A DNA stretch of 64,000 nucleotides, from the NCBI GenBank assembly GCA_963795385.1, contig CAWCHK010000003.1, positions 620,001 to 684,000 on the forward strand, in the 5' to 3' direction. A program made the translations under genes and the position numbers. Shown piece after piece: positions 27,762 to 36,653 of this stretch (position 1 is the stretch's first letter; each line of letters begins with the position of its first letter). The stretch comes from CAVURS01 sp963795385. GTDB lineage: Bacteria > Actinomycetota > Actinomycetes > Actinomycetales > CAVURS01. The notes under the pieces were generated by a model that was not told where the DNA came from, made no database searches, and saw only the letters and a list, made by a program, of their open reading frames with translations.

Positions 27762-28493
27762 GTGATCCGCATCGGGGTGATCACGCCGCACACGACTCCC
27801 GGCCCGGAGGTGGAGTTCGCCTCGATGGCTGGGTCGCGGGTGACCACCCGCATCGCCCGCGTGACCGGCTGCGTCGAAGCCACCCACGACGACCCGACCG
27901 CCCCGCCCGCCCTGCGCGAGCTGACCCGGCCCCGCTACCTCGACCGCGCGGCCGAGACCCTGCAGGGCCCCCCGATGGATGTCGTCGCCTATGCATCCAC
28001 CACCTCGGCGTACGCGGTCGGCGCGGTGGCCGAGCGGGCGGCTGTGTCACGCTTGGCGGACCTCACCGGCCTTCCGGTGGGCAGCACCGGCTCCGCGTCG
28101 CTGCACGCGCTCGAGGTCCTCGGGGTGGAGCGGGTCGCGCTCGTCGGCGCTCCGTGGTTCTCCGCCGAGTTCAACGAGCTCGGCGCCGCCTACTACGCCG
28201 GCCAGGGATTCGATGTCGTCTCCTCGGAGTCGGCGCATCTCCCGCGGGACCCGGATCTCATCGAAGCCGCCGCCGTCGTCGACTGGGTCACGCGCCAGGT
28301 CGGGGACGCCGCGGAGGCGGTCGTCTTCGGCGGCAACGGCTTTCGCACCGCCTCGGCGATCGCGCAGCTCGAAGCCGCGATCGACCGTCCGGTACTGACG
28401 GCGAACCAGGTCCTGCTCTGGGAGATCCTGTCCCTCGCACGGAGCGGCCTCGACATCGACGGCTACGGCCGCCTGTTCGCGCGCAGACCGTGA
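27762..28493 (+). CDS. Asp/Glu racemase superfamily protein (maleate isomerase-like), catalytic cysteines absent
   Basis: 243 residues with the fold of arylmalonate decarboxylase and maleate cis-trans isomerase (IRIGVITPHTTPGPEVEF; LPVGSTGSASLHALEVLG; PVLTANQVLLWEIL). The two active-site cysteines of the family are missing: VAYASTTSAY has Ser79 in the first position, and VFGGNGFRT has Gly in the second. The only Cys is residue 37. It may be a non-Cys subgroup or a binding protein. It is divergent from the APC permease. Confidence 0.75.
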   Translation: MIRIGVITPHTTPGPEVEFASMAGSRVTTRIARVTGCVEATHDDPTAPPALRELTRPRYLDRAAETLQGPPMDVVAYASTTSAYAVGAVAERAAVSRLADLTGLPVGSTGSASLHALEVLGVERVALVGAPWFSAEFNELGAAYYAGQGFDVVSSESAHLPRDPDLIEAAAVVDWVTRQVGDAAEAVVFGGNGFRTASAIAQLEAAIDRPVLTANQVLLWEILSLARSGLDIDGYGRLFARRP

Positions 28494-28567
28494 GCGTCCC
28501 TGCTGCACTGTCCCCGGAGCATGTCGGAGATGTCGGAGCATGTCGGAGCAACGGAGAGGACGAACGA

Positions 28568-28612
28568 ATGACTGGAGTGCTCGCGACCAGGTCGATGACG
28601 CGATCACGATGA
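28568..28612 (+). CDS. Possible 14-codon leader peptide
   Basis: ATG at 28568 with GGAGAGG upstream opens MTGVLATRSMTRSR and its TGA overlaps the ATG of the VOC gene (ATGA). The VOC gene has no ribosome binding site of its own, so coupled translation is plausible. It follows three near-copies of CATGTCGGAG (28520-28548). Confidence 0.3.
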   Translation: MTGVLATRSMTRSR

Positions 28613-29043
28613 GGACCCTGCACCTCGGTCTCCGGGTCACCGACGCCGAGCGGTCGATCGCGTTCTACACCGCCCTCGGGTACGAGGTGCTCGGCCAGGT
28701 GGCCGGCACCGAGCTGGGCGACCTGACCATGCTCAAGCTCCCGGACGACGAGTTCGTCGCGCTCGAGCTCGCCCACGACCCGAGCCGCGGACGGGTGGAC
28801 CCGAGCGGCCTCAGTGCCCTCGTCGTCAACGTCGCGGGCGTCCATGGCGCGGTCGCCGGGCTCGCGAAGCGTGGCATCACCGCGGACCCTCCGCACTCCC
28901 CCAACGGCTCCGATGACTTCTGGACCGCCTGGCTCACCGACCCCGACGGCTACCGCATCGAGCTGGTCCAGTGGCCGGCCGGTCATCCGGCCGGCATGAC
29001 CCGCGCCGATCTGAGCGGTCCGGGTGGAGACGGCCATGAGTGA
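28609..29043 (+). CDS. VOC/glyoxalase-like protein
   Basis: 144 residues, two beta-alpha-beta-beta-beta modules: TLHLGLRVTDAERSIAFYTA and the C-terminal TAWLTDPDGYRIELVQW with the metal-ligand Glu. The first His (LHLGL) is also present. It could be a glyoxalase I-like lyase or a dioxygenase-type detoxification protein. It begins a run of four tightly spaced genes and overlaps the next one by 8 bases. Confidence 0.85.
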   Translation: MRTLHLGLRVTDAERSIAFYTALGYEVLGQVAGTELGDLTMLKLPDDEFVALELAHDPSRGRVDPSGLSALVVNVAGVHGAVAGLAKRGITADPPHSPNGSDDFWTAWLTDPDGYRIELVQWPAGHPAGMTRADLSGPGGDGHE

Positions 29044-29461
29044 GAGCGCCAAGGACGTGGTCGCGGAGATGTTCCGCCGACAGCAAGCCGGCGACGTCAC
29101 CGTGCTGGATGACCTGATCGCTCAGGACCTGGTCAATCACGCGGCCGGACCGCAGGGCCGTGAGGGTCTGAAGCAGATCTTGCAGACCATCGACGGCGAC
29201 CTGGGGCCGACCACGATGGAGCAACATCACCTGATCGGGGACGGTGCCCTCGTCGCGCAGCACGTGACCCTGCACGGCATCCATCGGGGGTCCACGATGC
29301 CCTTGCTGGCGGATCTGCCGGTGAGTGGTCGACCGGCCGCGTGGAGGTTCATCCACATCTGGCGCGTCGCCGACGGGATGATCGTCGAGCACTGGGCCAG
29401 CAGGGACGACATGGGCCTGCTCGAGCAGCTGACAACGTTGAAGCAGGACTCCCAGGACTGA
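29036..29461 (+). CDS. SnoaL-like/ester cyclase family protein
   Basis: 141 residues with the NTF2-like fold typical of SnoaL polyketide-cyclase-like proteins: VAEMFRRQQAGDVTVLDDLI, then VNHAAGPQG and FIHIWRVADGMIVEHWASRD. The real substrate in such stress clusters is usually unknown. It overlaps the VOC gene and is 13 bases before the dehydrogenase gene. Confidence 0.85.
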   Translation: MSESAKDVVAEMFRRQQAGDVTVLDDLIAQDLVNHAAGPQGREGLKQILQTIDGDLGPTTMEQHHLIGDGALVAQHVTLHGIHRGSTMPLLADLPVSGRPAAWRFIHIWRVADGMIVEHWASRDDMGLLEQLTTLKQDSQD

Positions 29462-29474
29462 CGGAGGGCAACCC

Positions 29475-30491
29475 GTGCGCGGCGCAATCATCTACGGCAC
29501 CAGGGACATCCGCTTCGAGGAGCGACCGGACCCGACCCTCCTCGATCCCACAGACGCGATCGTGCGTACCGTCGCGGCCTGCGTCTGCGGGTCCGACCTG
29601 TGGCGCTACCGCGGCGTCCAGGAGGTCAGCGAACCGACCCCGATCGGCCACGAGTACGTCGGCATCGTCGAGGCCGTGGGCGGCGAGGTCTCCTCGGTGC
29701 GGGCGGGGCAGTTCGTCGTCGGCGGGTTCCTCACCAGCGACAACACCTGCCCCGTCTGCCAGGCGGGAATGCACTCCAACTGCCTGAACGTCACCGGCTA
29801 CGACGGCTGCCAGGCCGAGCTCATCCGGGTCCAGAACGCCGACGGAACGCTCCTGTCGACCCCGGAGCAGCCGGACGACGCGATGGTTCCGAGCATCCTG
29901 GCCCTGTCCGACGTCATGTGCACCGGCTGGCACGCCGCCGTCAGCGCCGACGTCCGGCCCGGGAGCACCGTCGTGGTCGTCGGCGACGGCGCGGTCGGCC
30001 TCTCCGGGGTCCTCGCCGCCGCCCAGCTGGGCGCCGAGCGGGTCATCGCGATGAGCCGGCACGCCGACCGGCAGGCGGTGGCCAAGGACTTCGGCGCCAC
30101 GCACGTCATCTCCGCCCGCGGTGACGAAGGGGTCGAGGCCGTCAAGGAGCTGACCAAGGGCATCGGTGCCGACGCGGTGCTGGAGTGCGTGGGCACCGAC
30201 GAGTCCGTCGACCAGGCGCTGAGGTCGGCTCGGCCCGGCGCCATGGTCGGCTGGGTCGGGATACCCCACTTCGAGGAGATCCCCCAGTCGCACATGTTCT
30301 GGAAGAACGTCGGCCTCCGCGGCGGGCCCGCGCCGGCCCGCGCCTACTTGCCGGACCTCCTGGAGCGCGTCCTGTCGGGCCGGATCGAGCCCGGCAAGGT
30401 CTTCGACCTCACCCTGCCGCTCGACCAGGTCGCCGAGGGATACGCCGCGATGGACGAACGCCGCGCCATCAAGACGCTGCTTGCCACCTGA
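29475..30491 (+). CDS. Zinc-dependent alcohol dehydrogenase
   Basis: 338 residues of the medium-chain dehydrogenase family. The catalytic zinc ligands are in CGSDLWRYRG and GHEYVG; the structural zinc site looks incomplete (NTCPVCQAGMHSNC has three Cys). VVVVGDGAVGLSGVLAA is the NAD(P)-binding loop. Relatives act on aldehydes or alcohols, or are quinone-reductase-like. The GTG start follows GGAGGGC. Confidence 0.88.
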   Translation: MRGAIIYGTRDIRFEERPDPTLLDPTDAIVRTVAACVCGSDLWRYRGVQEVSEPTPIGHEYVGIVEAVGGEVSSVRAGQFVVGGFLTSDNTCPVCQAGMHSNCLNVTGYDGCQAELIRVQNADGTLLSTPEQPDDAMVPSILALSDVMCTGWHAAVSADVRPGSTVVVVGDGAVGLSGVLAAAQLGAERVIAMSRHADRQAVAKDFGATHVISARGDEGVEAVKELTKGIGADAVLECVGTDESVDQALRSARPGAMVGWVGIPHFEEIPQSHMFWKNVGLRGGPAPARAYLPDLLERVLSGRIEPGKVFDLTLPLDQVAEGYAAMDERRAIKTLLAT

Positions 30492-30521
30492 CAACCGAAC
30501 CCGACGCAGAAGGAGCCCCGC

Positions 30522-30925
30522 ATGGGCTCGCCCCCGTCAACGACACCGCCAAAGCCCCGGCCGAGCGGTTCACCGGCGACGTCTACCTCACACCGATCAA
30601 GCAGGCTCAGCCGCCGTCACGTCTCATCGCGGCCCTGGTCAGGTTCACCCCCGGCGCTCGGACCAACTGGCACTCTCACCCCGTCGGTCAGACCCTGCAC
30701 GTCACCGAGGGATCCGGGCTGGTCGGGGTCCGCGACGGCACCGTCGTCCGGATGCGCGCCGGCGACACCGTCTGGACGCCGCCGGGCGAGGAGCACTGGC
30801 ACGGCGGCACCGACACCACAGTGATGTGCCACATCGCCATGCTCGAGACCACGGATGACGGGGACTCCACCACCTGGCTCGAAGCCGTCACCGACGAGCA
30901 GTACGCCGCCGCCCACCGCGACTGA
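30522..30925 (+). CDS. Cupin domain protein, start frameshifted
   Basis: About 134 residues. One cupin barrel with metal ligands in NWHSHPVGQTLHVTEG and the later PGEEHWHGG. It resembles the cupins of carboxymuconolactone/cupin stress proteins. AAGGAG precedes an ATG at 30522, but this ATG is one frame off the cupin body. One more G in the GGG at 30524-30526 would give MGLAPVNDTAKAP and restore it. It ends the four-gene set. Confidence 0.78.
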
Positions 30926-30934
30926 GTCGCCACC

Positions 30935-30951
30935 CCCTCGGCGGCCGAGGG
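30935..30951 (+). terminator. Short hairpin after the cupin gene
   Basis: CCCTCGGC and GCCGAGGG form a compact hairpin 10 bases after the cupin stop (stem of 6 bp with a 5-base loop, or 8 bp if the loop is opened). It separates the detoxification set from helR. Confidence 0.5.
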
Positions 30952-31015
30952 TCGAGAACTCTCCCCACTCTCAGTTATAGCAGAGTTCCGGCGGCCTCAT
31001 GAGCACCATTTTTGG

Positions 31016-31040
31016 GATCTAAGGTGACGGACTTTAGATC
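31016..31040. promoter_or_regulatory. Inverted repeat directly before helR
   Basis: GATCTAAGG-N7-CTTTAGATC: 8 of 9 positions match in reverse complement, ending one base before the GGAG ribosome binding site of helR. The flanks are unusually A/T-rich for this genome. It is a likely repressor operator or translational control hairpin. Confidence 0.6.
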
Positions 31041-31052
31041 GGAGATGATGCC

Positions 31053-33207
31053 GTGAACCCCTTGACTACCAACGCGTTCGCCCTTCCCGACCACCTCGCA
31101 CACAAGGCCGACCCGGCGCTGGTCGCCGGCGACGAGCAGCACTTCGAGGCCATCGCGGAATGCCTCGAGCGCTCGATCGCCGAGCTGTCCGACCGGCTGG
31201 ACATGGCACGCAAAGCGCCCGGTGGCACCGGCCAGGAGGCGATGGACCGCGACCTGGAGATCCACCGGCTGACCGGTCGCCTGCGGGCCCTGCGGCGGTT
31301 CGGCCTGGACCTGTGCCTCGGGCACATCGTGAGCCAGGACGACTCCGAGCCCGTCTACATCGGACGGCTCGGCCTCACCGACAGCGCAGGGCGCCGGCTG
31401 CTGCTCGACTGGCGCTCGCCGGCGGCCGAGCCGTTCTTCGCAGCGACCCACGCGAACCCGATGGGCCTGTCCAGCCGTCGCCGCTACCGCTGGACCCTCG
31501 GCCGGATCAGCGACTACTGGGACGAGGTCTTCACCCCCGACGGGCTCGCGGGGCACGCCGCGTCGCTCGACGATCAGTCGGCCTTCATCGCCAGCCTGGG
31601 CAGCAACCGGTCGGCCCGGATGCGCGACGTCCTCGGCACCATCCAGGCCGATCAGGACGCGATCGTCCGCGCGGGGTCCGAGGGCGCCCTGGTCGTCGAC
31701 GGCGGTCCGGGCACCGGCAAGACCGTCGTCGCACTGCACCGCACGGCGTACCTGCTCTACTCCGACCCTCGCCTGGGTCACCGCCGCGGCGGCGTCCTGT
31801 TCGTCGGCCCGCACCAGCCGTACCTGGCCTACGTCGCCGACGTCCTGCCCAGCCTGGGCGAGGAGGGTGTGCAGACGTGCACCCTGCGGGACCTCGTCCG
31901 CGAGGGCGCCGAGGCCCAGGCCGAGACCGACCCGCACGTCGCGCAGCTGAAGGCGTCCGCAGACCTGGTGGCGGCGATCGAGGCGGCCGTCCGGTTCTAC
32001 GAGGAGCCACCCCGCGAGGGGATGACGGTGACGACCGACTGGTCCGACGTCCGGCTCACTGCCGCGGACTGGGCCGAGGCGTTCGAGGCAGCCGGACCCC
32101 GGTACGCCGCACAACGAGGCCCGCGACCAGGTCTGGGATGAGCTGGTCACGATCCTGGTCGACAAGCACGACGACGACGATGCTCCGCCCGACCTGGTCC
32201 GGAGGTCATTGCTGCAGGACCGGGACCTGCTCACGGCGTTCAACCGCGCCTGGCCGCTGCTCGAAGCCGCCGACCTCGTCGCCGACCTGTGGTCGGTGCC
32301 GGCCTACCTGCGCCAGAGCGCGCCCGCGCTGAGTGCCGGGGAGGTCCGCGCCCTGCAACGCGCGGACGCCCAGGCCTGGACGCTGTCCGACCTCCCGCTG
32401 CTGGACGCGGCCCGGCAGCGGCTCGGTGACCCCGAGACGGCTCGGCGCAAGCGCCGGCGCGACGCCTCGCTCGCCGCCGCCCGCGAGCGGATGGCCGATG
32501 TCGTGGCCGACCTGATCGCGAGCGACGACTCTGAGATGCACGTGATGTCCATGCTGCGCGGGCAGGATCTGCAGGGCGCGCTCGACGACGAGGCCGCTCT
32601 GCCGGCTGCGGACCCGGACCTGCTCGCCGGGCCGTTCGCGCACATCGTGGTGGACGAGGCGCAGGAGCTGACCGACGCGGAGTGGCAGATGCTGCTGCTG
32701 CGCTGCCCGTCGCGGAGCTTCACCATCGTCGGCGACCGGGCCCAGGCCCGGCACGGCTTCACCGAGACGTGGCAGGGGCGACTCCAGCGGGTCGGGCTCG
32801 ATCGGATCGACCTGGCCGCGCTGAGCATCAACTACCGGACGCCGCAGGAGGTCATGGTCGAGGCCGAGCCGGTCATCCGGTCCGTGCTCCCGGACGCGAA
32901 CGTGCCGACCTCCGTCCGCAGCACCGGCGTCCCCGTCGCCCACGGATCTGCGACCGATCTCGAAACGGTCGTCGATGAGTGGCTGGAGACCCATGTCGAC
33001 GGAATCGCCTGTGTCATCGGCGATTCCACGTTCCGGCCGAGGGCACGCGTCCAGTCGCTGACCCCGGAGCTGGCGAAGGGCCTGGAGTTCGACCTGGTCG
33101 TCCTCGTCGATCCGGAGTCCTTCGGCCCGGGCATCGAGGGCGCCGTGGACCGGTACGTCGCGATGACCCGGGCGACCCAGCAGCTGGTCGTCCTCACGAG
33201 CGCCTGA
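31053..33207 (+). CDS. helR: RNA polymerase recycling ATPase HelR (HelD-like), one frameshift
   Basis: UvrD/HelD-like ATPase that binds RNA polymerase, removes it from DNA and, in Streptomyces HelR, displaces rifamycins. Visible features: an N-terminal coiled-coil arm (ECLERSIAELSDRLDMARK), Walker A VVDGGPGTGKTVVALH, Walker B AHIVVDEAQELTDAEW and the helicase motif IVGDRAQARHG. About 717 residues once corrected. The frame breaks at the C run 32097-32100. Removing one C gives EAAGPGTPHNEARDQVWDEL, the family's normal sequence. The GTG at 31053 follows GGAG. Confidence 0.85.
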
Positions 33208-33222
33208 GCCGGGCGCGCTGCG

Positions 33223-34110
33223 ATGCGGGTCAGCATGTCGACCAGTGGTGGCCACCCGGGCCGCCCGAACGAGGACTTCGTGGGCAGTGTCTCCGACGCC
33301 GCCGTACTGCTCGACGGCGCCGGGATCCCGGGCAGCGATTCGGTCTGCTCGCATGGCGTCGCCTGGTACACGCATCGACTCGGCGGCGTGCTGTTGGGGC
33401 GGCTCTCGCGTGCTGACGGGGCCGACCTCGTGACCGTCCTGGGCAGCGCGATCGAGGAGATCGCCGACGACCATCGCGGTGTCTGCGACATCGCGCACCC
33501 GATCAGCCCCTCCGCGACCGTGGCGATCGCTCGGGCCGGCCCGGATCGCCTGGACTACCTCCTGCTGGCGGACTGCCACCTGGTGCTGGACGGCGTCGGT
33601 GCCGGTGTGCAGGTCGTCACCGACGAGCGCGAGGTGGCGGTCCGGCGCGCGTGCCTCGCACCGCTCGACGGGGTGGCCGAAGGGACGCCGGCGTACGAGC
33701 GGGTTCTTGACGCCTGCGTCCAGGCCTTGCGGGCCCGCAAGAACCAGCCGGGCGGGTTCTGGGTCGCCAAGGATGATCCGCGGGCGGCGGCGGAGGCCGT
33801 CACCGGCAGCCACCCGATCCGCGACCTGGAGCGCCTGGCGCTGTTGAGCAACGGCGCCGTGAGCGAGGGATCTCCGGAGACGGCCAGCAGGGTCGACTGC
33901 CGGTCCAGATCCAGGAGAGCAGATGCCCGCACTCACCGATACGTTCACGCTCGCGAACGGTCTCCGGATCCGAGGATCGGCTTCGGGACCTGGCAGGTCC
34001 CCGACGGCGCCCAGGCCTACGACGCGGTCACGGCCGCGCTGGAGGCCGGCTACCGGCACATCGACACGGCCCGGGACTACGGCAACGAGGCCAGTGTCGG
34101 GCGGGCCTGA
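33223..34110 (+). CDS. PP2C-type phosphatase-like protein, C-terminal truncation and run-on
   Basis: The first ~210 residues look like an actinobacterial PP2C-domain protein: GRPNEDFVGSVSDAAVLLDGAG with metal-binding acidic residues, SPSATVAIARAG, and GGFWVAKDDPRAAAEAVTG. After LALLSNGAV (about 33860) the expected last ~60 residues are lost. The frame runs on into unrelated Arg-rich sequence and then into part of the overlapping aldo-keto reductase relic, ending at 34110. It is probably not functional as it stands. It lies 15 bases after helR. Confidence 0.6.
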   Translation: MRVSMSTSGGHPGRPNEDFVGSVSDAAVLLDGAGIPGSDSVCSHGVAWYTHRLGGVLLGRLSRADGADLVTVLGSAIEEIADDHRGVCDIAHPISPSATVAIARAGPDRLDYLLLADCHLVLDGVGAGVQVVTDEREVAVRRACLAPLDGVAEGTPAYERVLDACVQALRARKNQPGGFWVAKDDPRAAAEAVTGSHPIRDLERLALLSNGAVSEGSPETASRVDCRSRSRRADARTHRYVHARERSPDPRIGFGTWQVPDGAQAYDAVTAALEAGYRHIDTARDYGNEASVGRA

Positions 34111-34404
34111 TCCACGCCCGTGGCCGTGGACCGACATCGGCCAGGCCTGCCGCGCGGGCAACATCGAGGTCTGGCGCGCGATGCAGGAGTCGACACCGCG
34201 GGCCGGGTCCGCTCGATCGGCGTCTCCAACTTCAACGATGACGACATCGAGTCGCTGGTTTCCGCTACCTGCTCGAACACGACGAGCTGCCCACTGCCCG
34301 AGTCGACCACACCGGCACGCATCGCTGAGAACGCGGACGTCGACTTCGCCCTCTCCGCCGATGATCTGGCCTACCTCGACGGCCTGGTCGACACCGCTGA
34401 CTGA
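33923..34404 (+). pseudogene. Aldo/keto reductase relic with deletions and frameshifts
   Basis: Pieces of an aldo/keto reductase of about 275 residues occur in order but in different frames: MPALTDTFTLANGLRI, RIGFGTWQVPDG...AGYRHIDTARDYGNEASVGRA, then IHARPWPWTDIGQACRAGNIEVWRAM, AGRVRSIGVSNFNDDDIESL, and finally STTPARIAENADVDFALS. About 40 residues (with the catalytic Lys) are missing after the second piece and about 90 before the last. The first shift could be one lost C near 33973, but the deletions show true decay. Confidence 0.85.
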
Positions 34405-34472
34405 CGGCCGACGTGCTCCCGGCCGATCGTTATTCAGAGGTGCCGGGAGGCCCGAATCGCTAACGTAGGCAA

Positions 34473-35726
34473 GTGATCTCCGCCCTCCGCTCCCGCGACT
34501 TCCGGCTGCTCTGGCTGAGCCAGTCGGCCAGCGTGATCGGCGACGGCTTGGTCGTCGTGGCGGTCGGCCTGTTCGTGACCCGGATGACCGGCAACCCGAG
34601 CGACGTCGGCCTGGTCCTCACGGCGTACGTCGCGCCGCTCGTCCTGCTGCTGCTCGTCGGCGGCGTGATCGCCGACCGGCTGCCGCGGCAGGCGGTGATG
34701 GTGGTCTCCGACTGCGCCCGCTGCGTCCTGCACGGCACGCTGGCCCTCCTGATCGCCTTCGGCGCCGTACGGATCTGGCAGATGGTCGTCATCGGCCTGC
34801 TCTACGGGTCGGCCCAGGCGTTCTTCCAGCCGGCGTACACGGGGCTGATCCCGCAGACCGTGCCCGAGGGCGAGATCCAGTCGGCCCAGGCGCTGGGCGG
34901 CATCAGCCGGGAGCTGGCGTCCTTCGTCAGCCCGGCGATCGCGACGGCCCTGATATTCGGCGTCGGCGGGGCCGCGGCGTTCGGCCTCGACGCGACGACC
35001 TTCGCGATCTCGGCTCTCATGCTGTCGAGGGTGCGGGCGCGCGACCGCGGTGGCGAGCACATCTCGGACACTGTGCTCGCGGAGCTGAAGGAGGGCTGGT
35101 CCGCGGTCTCGGCCCGCCCATGGGTCTGGGCGTCGATCTCCGCCTTCTCGGCCGCACTCCTGGTCGCTCTCGCGCCCTTCTTCGTCCTCGGCCCGGCCGT
35201 GTCGCGTGAGGTCTACGGCACCGAGGCGGTGTTCGGCATCGCCAGCGCGTTCTGGGGAGCGGGCACGGTCCTGGGTGCGGTCGCCGGCGGTCGCTGGCGT
35301 CCCCGGCGCCCCATGCTCACCGCGGTGTTCGTGGCGTTCGCCTGGCCGTCGCAGATCGCGGTGTTCGCCTTCGGGCCGCCGCGCGCAGTGCTCTACGGCG
35401 TGACCATGCTGGCCGGGATCGGCCTCGGGCTGCTCGGCGTCTGGTGGGAGACCGCGCTGGCTCAGCGGATCCCGCCGCAGCTGCTGTCCCGGGTGTCGGC
35501 CTGGGACTGGATGGGCTCCCTCGCACTGCTGCCGCTGGGCTACCTGCTCGCCGGTCCGGCTGCCCACGCGTTCGGTGCGGTGCGGGTCCTGGAGGTCGGC
35601 GGCCTGGTCGGCACCGCCGTGATGACGCTGGCCTTCATCCCGCGCTCGACCCGCACGATGACCCGCTTCGTCGAGCCCGCACCCCTGACGGGAACCCTCG
35701 CAGGCGCTCTGACCGCCACGGACTGA
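34473..35726 (+). CDS. MFS transporter
   Basis: 417 residues, 11-12 predicted helices, starting ISALRSRDFRLLWLSQSAS like MFS_3/enterobactin-exporter-type carriers. The conserved DRLPRQAVM loop between helices 2 and 3 is present. It likely exports a drug or metabolite; the substrate is unknown. The GTG at 34473 has TAACGT six bases upstream (leaderless). Confidence 0.9.
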   Translation: MISALRSRDFRLLWLSQSASVIGDGLVVVAVGLFVTRMTGNPSDVGLVLTAYVAPLVLLLLVGGVIADRLPRQAVMVVSDCARCVLHGTLALLIAFGAVRIWQMVVIGLLYGSAQAFFQPAYTGLIPQTVPEGEIQSAQALGGISRELASFVSPAIATALIFGVGGAAAFGLDATTFAISALMLSRVRARDRGGEHISDTVLAELKEGWSAVSARPWVWASISAFSAALLVALAPFFVLGPAVSREVYGTEAVFGIASAFWGAGTVLGAVAGGRWRPRRPMLTAVFVAFAWPSQIAVFAFGPPRAVLYGVTMLAGIGLGLLGVWWETALAQRIPPQLLSRVSAWDWMGSLALLPLGYLLAGPAAHAFGAVRVLEVGGLVGTAVMTLAFIPRSTRTMTRFVEPAPLTGTLAGALTATD

Positions 35727-35791
35727 AGCAGGACGGGTCGTGACCGGCGCGGTCGTCGGCCGCCCGCCAGGCGGGGGCTGATACTCGTCGT

Positions 35792-36640
35792 GTGACCACT
35801 CCGGACGACGCGACGTCGGCACCTCACAAGGACGACCTGCTCCTGGACGAGCTCTCCGACCGGCTGGACTCGCTGAGGTTCTTCCGTGCACACGACGAGG
35901 TCCAGGCGGACCAGATCCTGGAGCAGTTCGGCGCTCAGGGAGTGGTCGAGCACGACATGCTCGACCAGCTGAGCAGCCGGGCTCCGCTGGCCCATCCGGA
36001 GCGCTTCCCGGAGGCACACCGCACGGCCGTCCGGGCCATCGAGGTCTTCGACCGCAACGCGGCTCGGCGCCCGAGCAGCCTCCCGGCCGGCCGGCTCGGC
36101 GCGCTCGCCAAACCGGTGGTGCAGCTGCTGATCGGCATCATCGTGCACCGTCACGAGAAGCGCGTGGTGAGCCACATCCGCGAGCTCTATGCACTACGCG
36201 AGGCCGGCAGCGTGGAGGGTACCGACGAGTTCCATGCGCTGCGGCTGGGTCGCAAGCAGCTGACCCGGCTCTCCCCCGACCTGTCCGACGCCAAGGTGAG
36301 CCTGCCGGCCTTCCTGCTCGGTGGCGCGGTGCTGTCATCCGCGACCTCGTTCCTGGAGCGGGCGGTCAGCGACCGGATCCTGTTGCTGTTGTTGTCGATC
36401 GTCCTGGCTGCGGTCTTCCTCGGTGCGTTCTGGTGCATCCTGACGGCCGCCGCCATCGCCCGCCGTCGGACCCGGATCGCCCTCGACCGGCCGCTCGCCG
36501 CTCTCTGGGAGACGATCGGCGCCGCCGGGCAACCACCGAAGGACAACTCACGGTCCTTCGCGCTGTCGTCGGGGATCCTGCTGGTGACCGCGTGGCTGAT
36601 CGTCCCGGTCGTCCTCGCCGTGGTCATCACCACGACCTGA
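35792..36640 (+). CDS. Hypothetical membrane protein, 282 aa
   Basis: The N-terminal ~175 residues are charged and helical; three hydrophobic segments then follow (LPAFLLGGAVLSSAT, ILLLLLSIVLAAVFLGAFWCI, SGILLVTAWLIVPVVLAVVI). No family is recognised. The GTG start has GATACT six bases upstream. It converges on the next MFS gene, the stops being 14 bases apart. Confidence 0.7.
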   Translation: MTTPDDATSAPHKDDLLLDELSDRLDSLRFFRAHDEVQADQILEQFGAQGVVEHDMLDQLSSRAPLAHPERFPEAHRTAVRAIEVFDRNAARRPSSLPAGRLGALAKPVVQLLIGIIVHRHEKRVVSHIRELYALREAGSVEGTDEFHALRLGRKQLTRLSPDLSDAKVSLPAFLLGGAVLSSATSFLERAVSDRILLLLLSIVLAAVFLGAFWCILTAAAIARRRTRIALDRPLAALWETIGAAGQPPKDNSRSFALSSGILLVTAWLIVPVVLAVVITTT

Positions 36641-36653
36641 CGCCCAGGCCAGG

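Noticed and set aside
25912..27765. 617-codon open frame on the plus strand
   Set aside because: Antisense to the APC permease; no ribosome binding site and low-complexity charged sequence.
27762..28493. Ordinary aspartate racemase annotation
   Set aside because: Both catalytic Cys are missing, so a specific enzyme name would be misleading.
30926..31052. Rifamycin-associated element before helR
   Set aside because: I looked for the known G/C-rich 19-bp inverted repeat and did not find it; only the GATCTAA repeat is present.
33223..34110. Natural phosphatase-reductase fusion protein
   Set aside because: The reductase part in this frame stops after about 40 residues and the rest is in other frames with large deletions, so it is a run-on, not a designed fusion.
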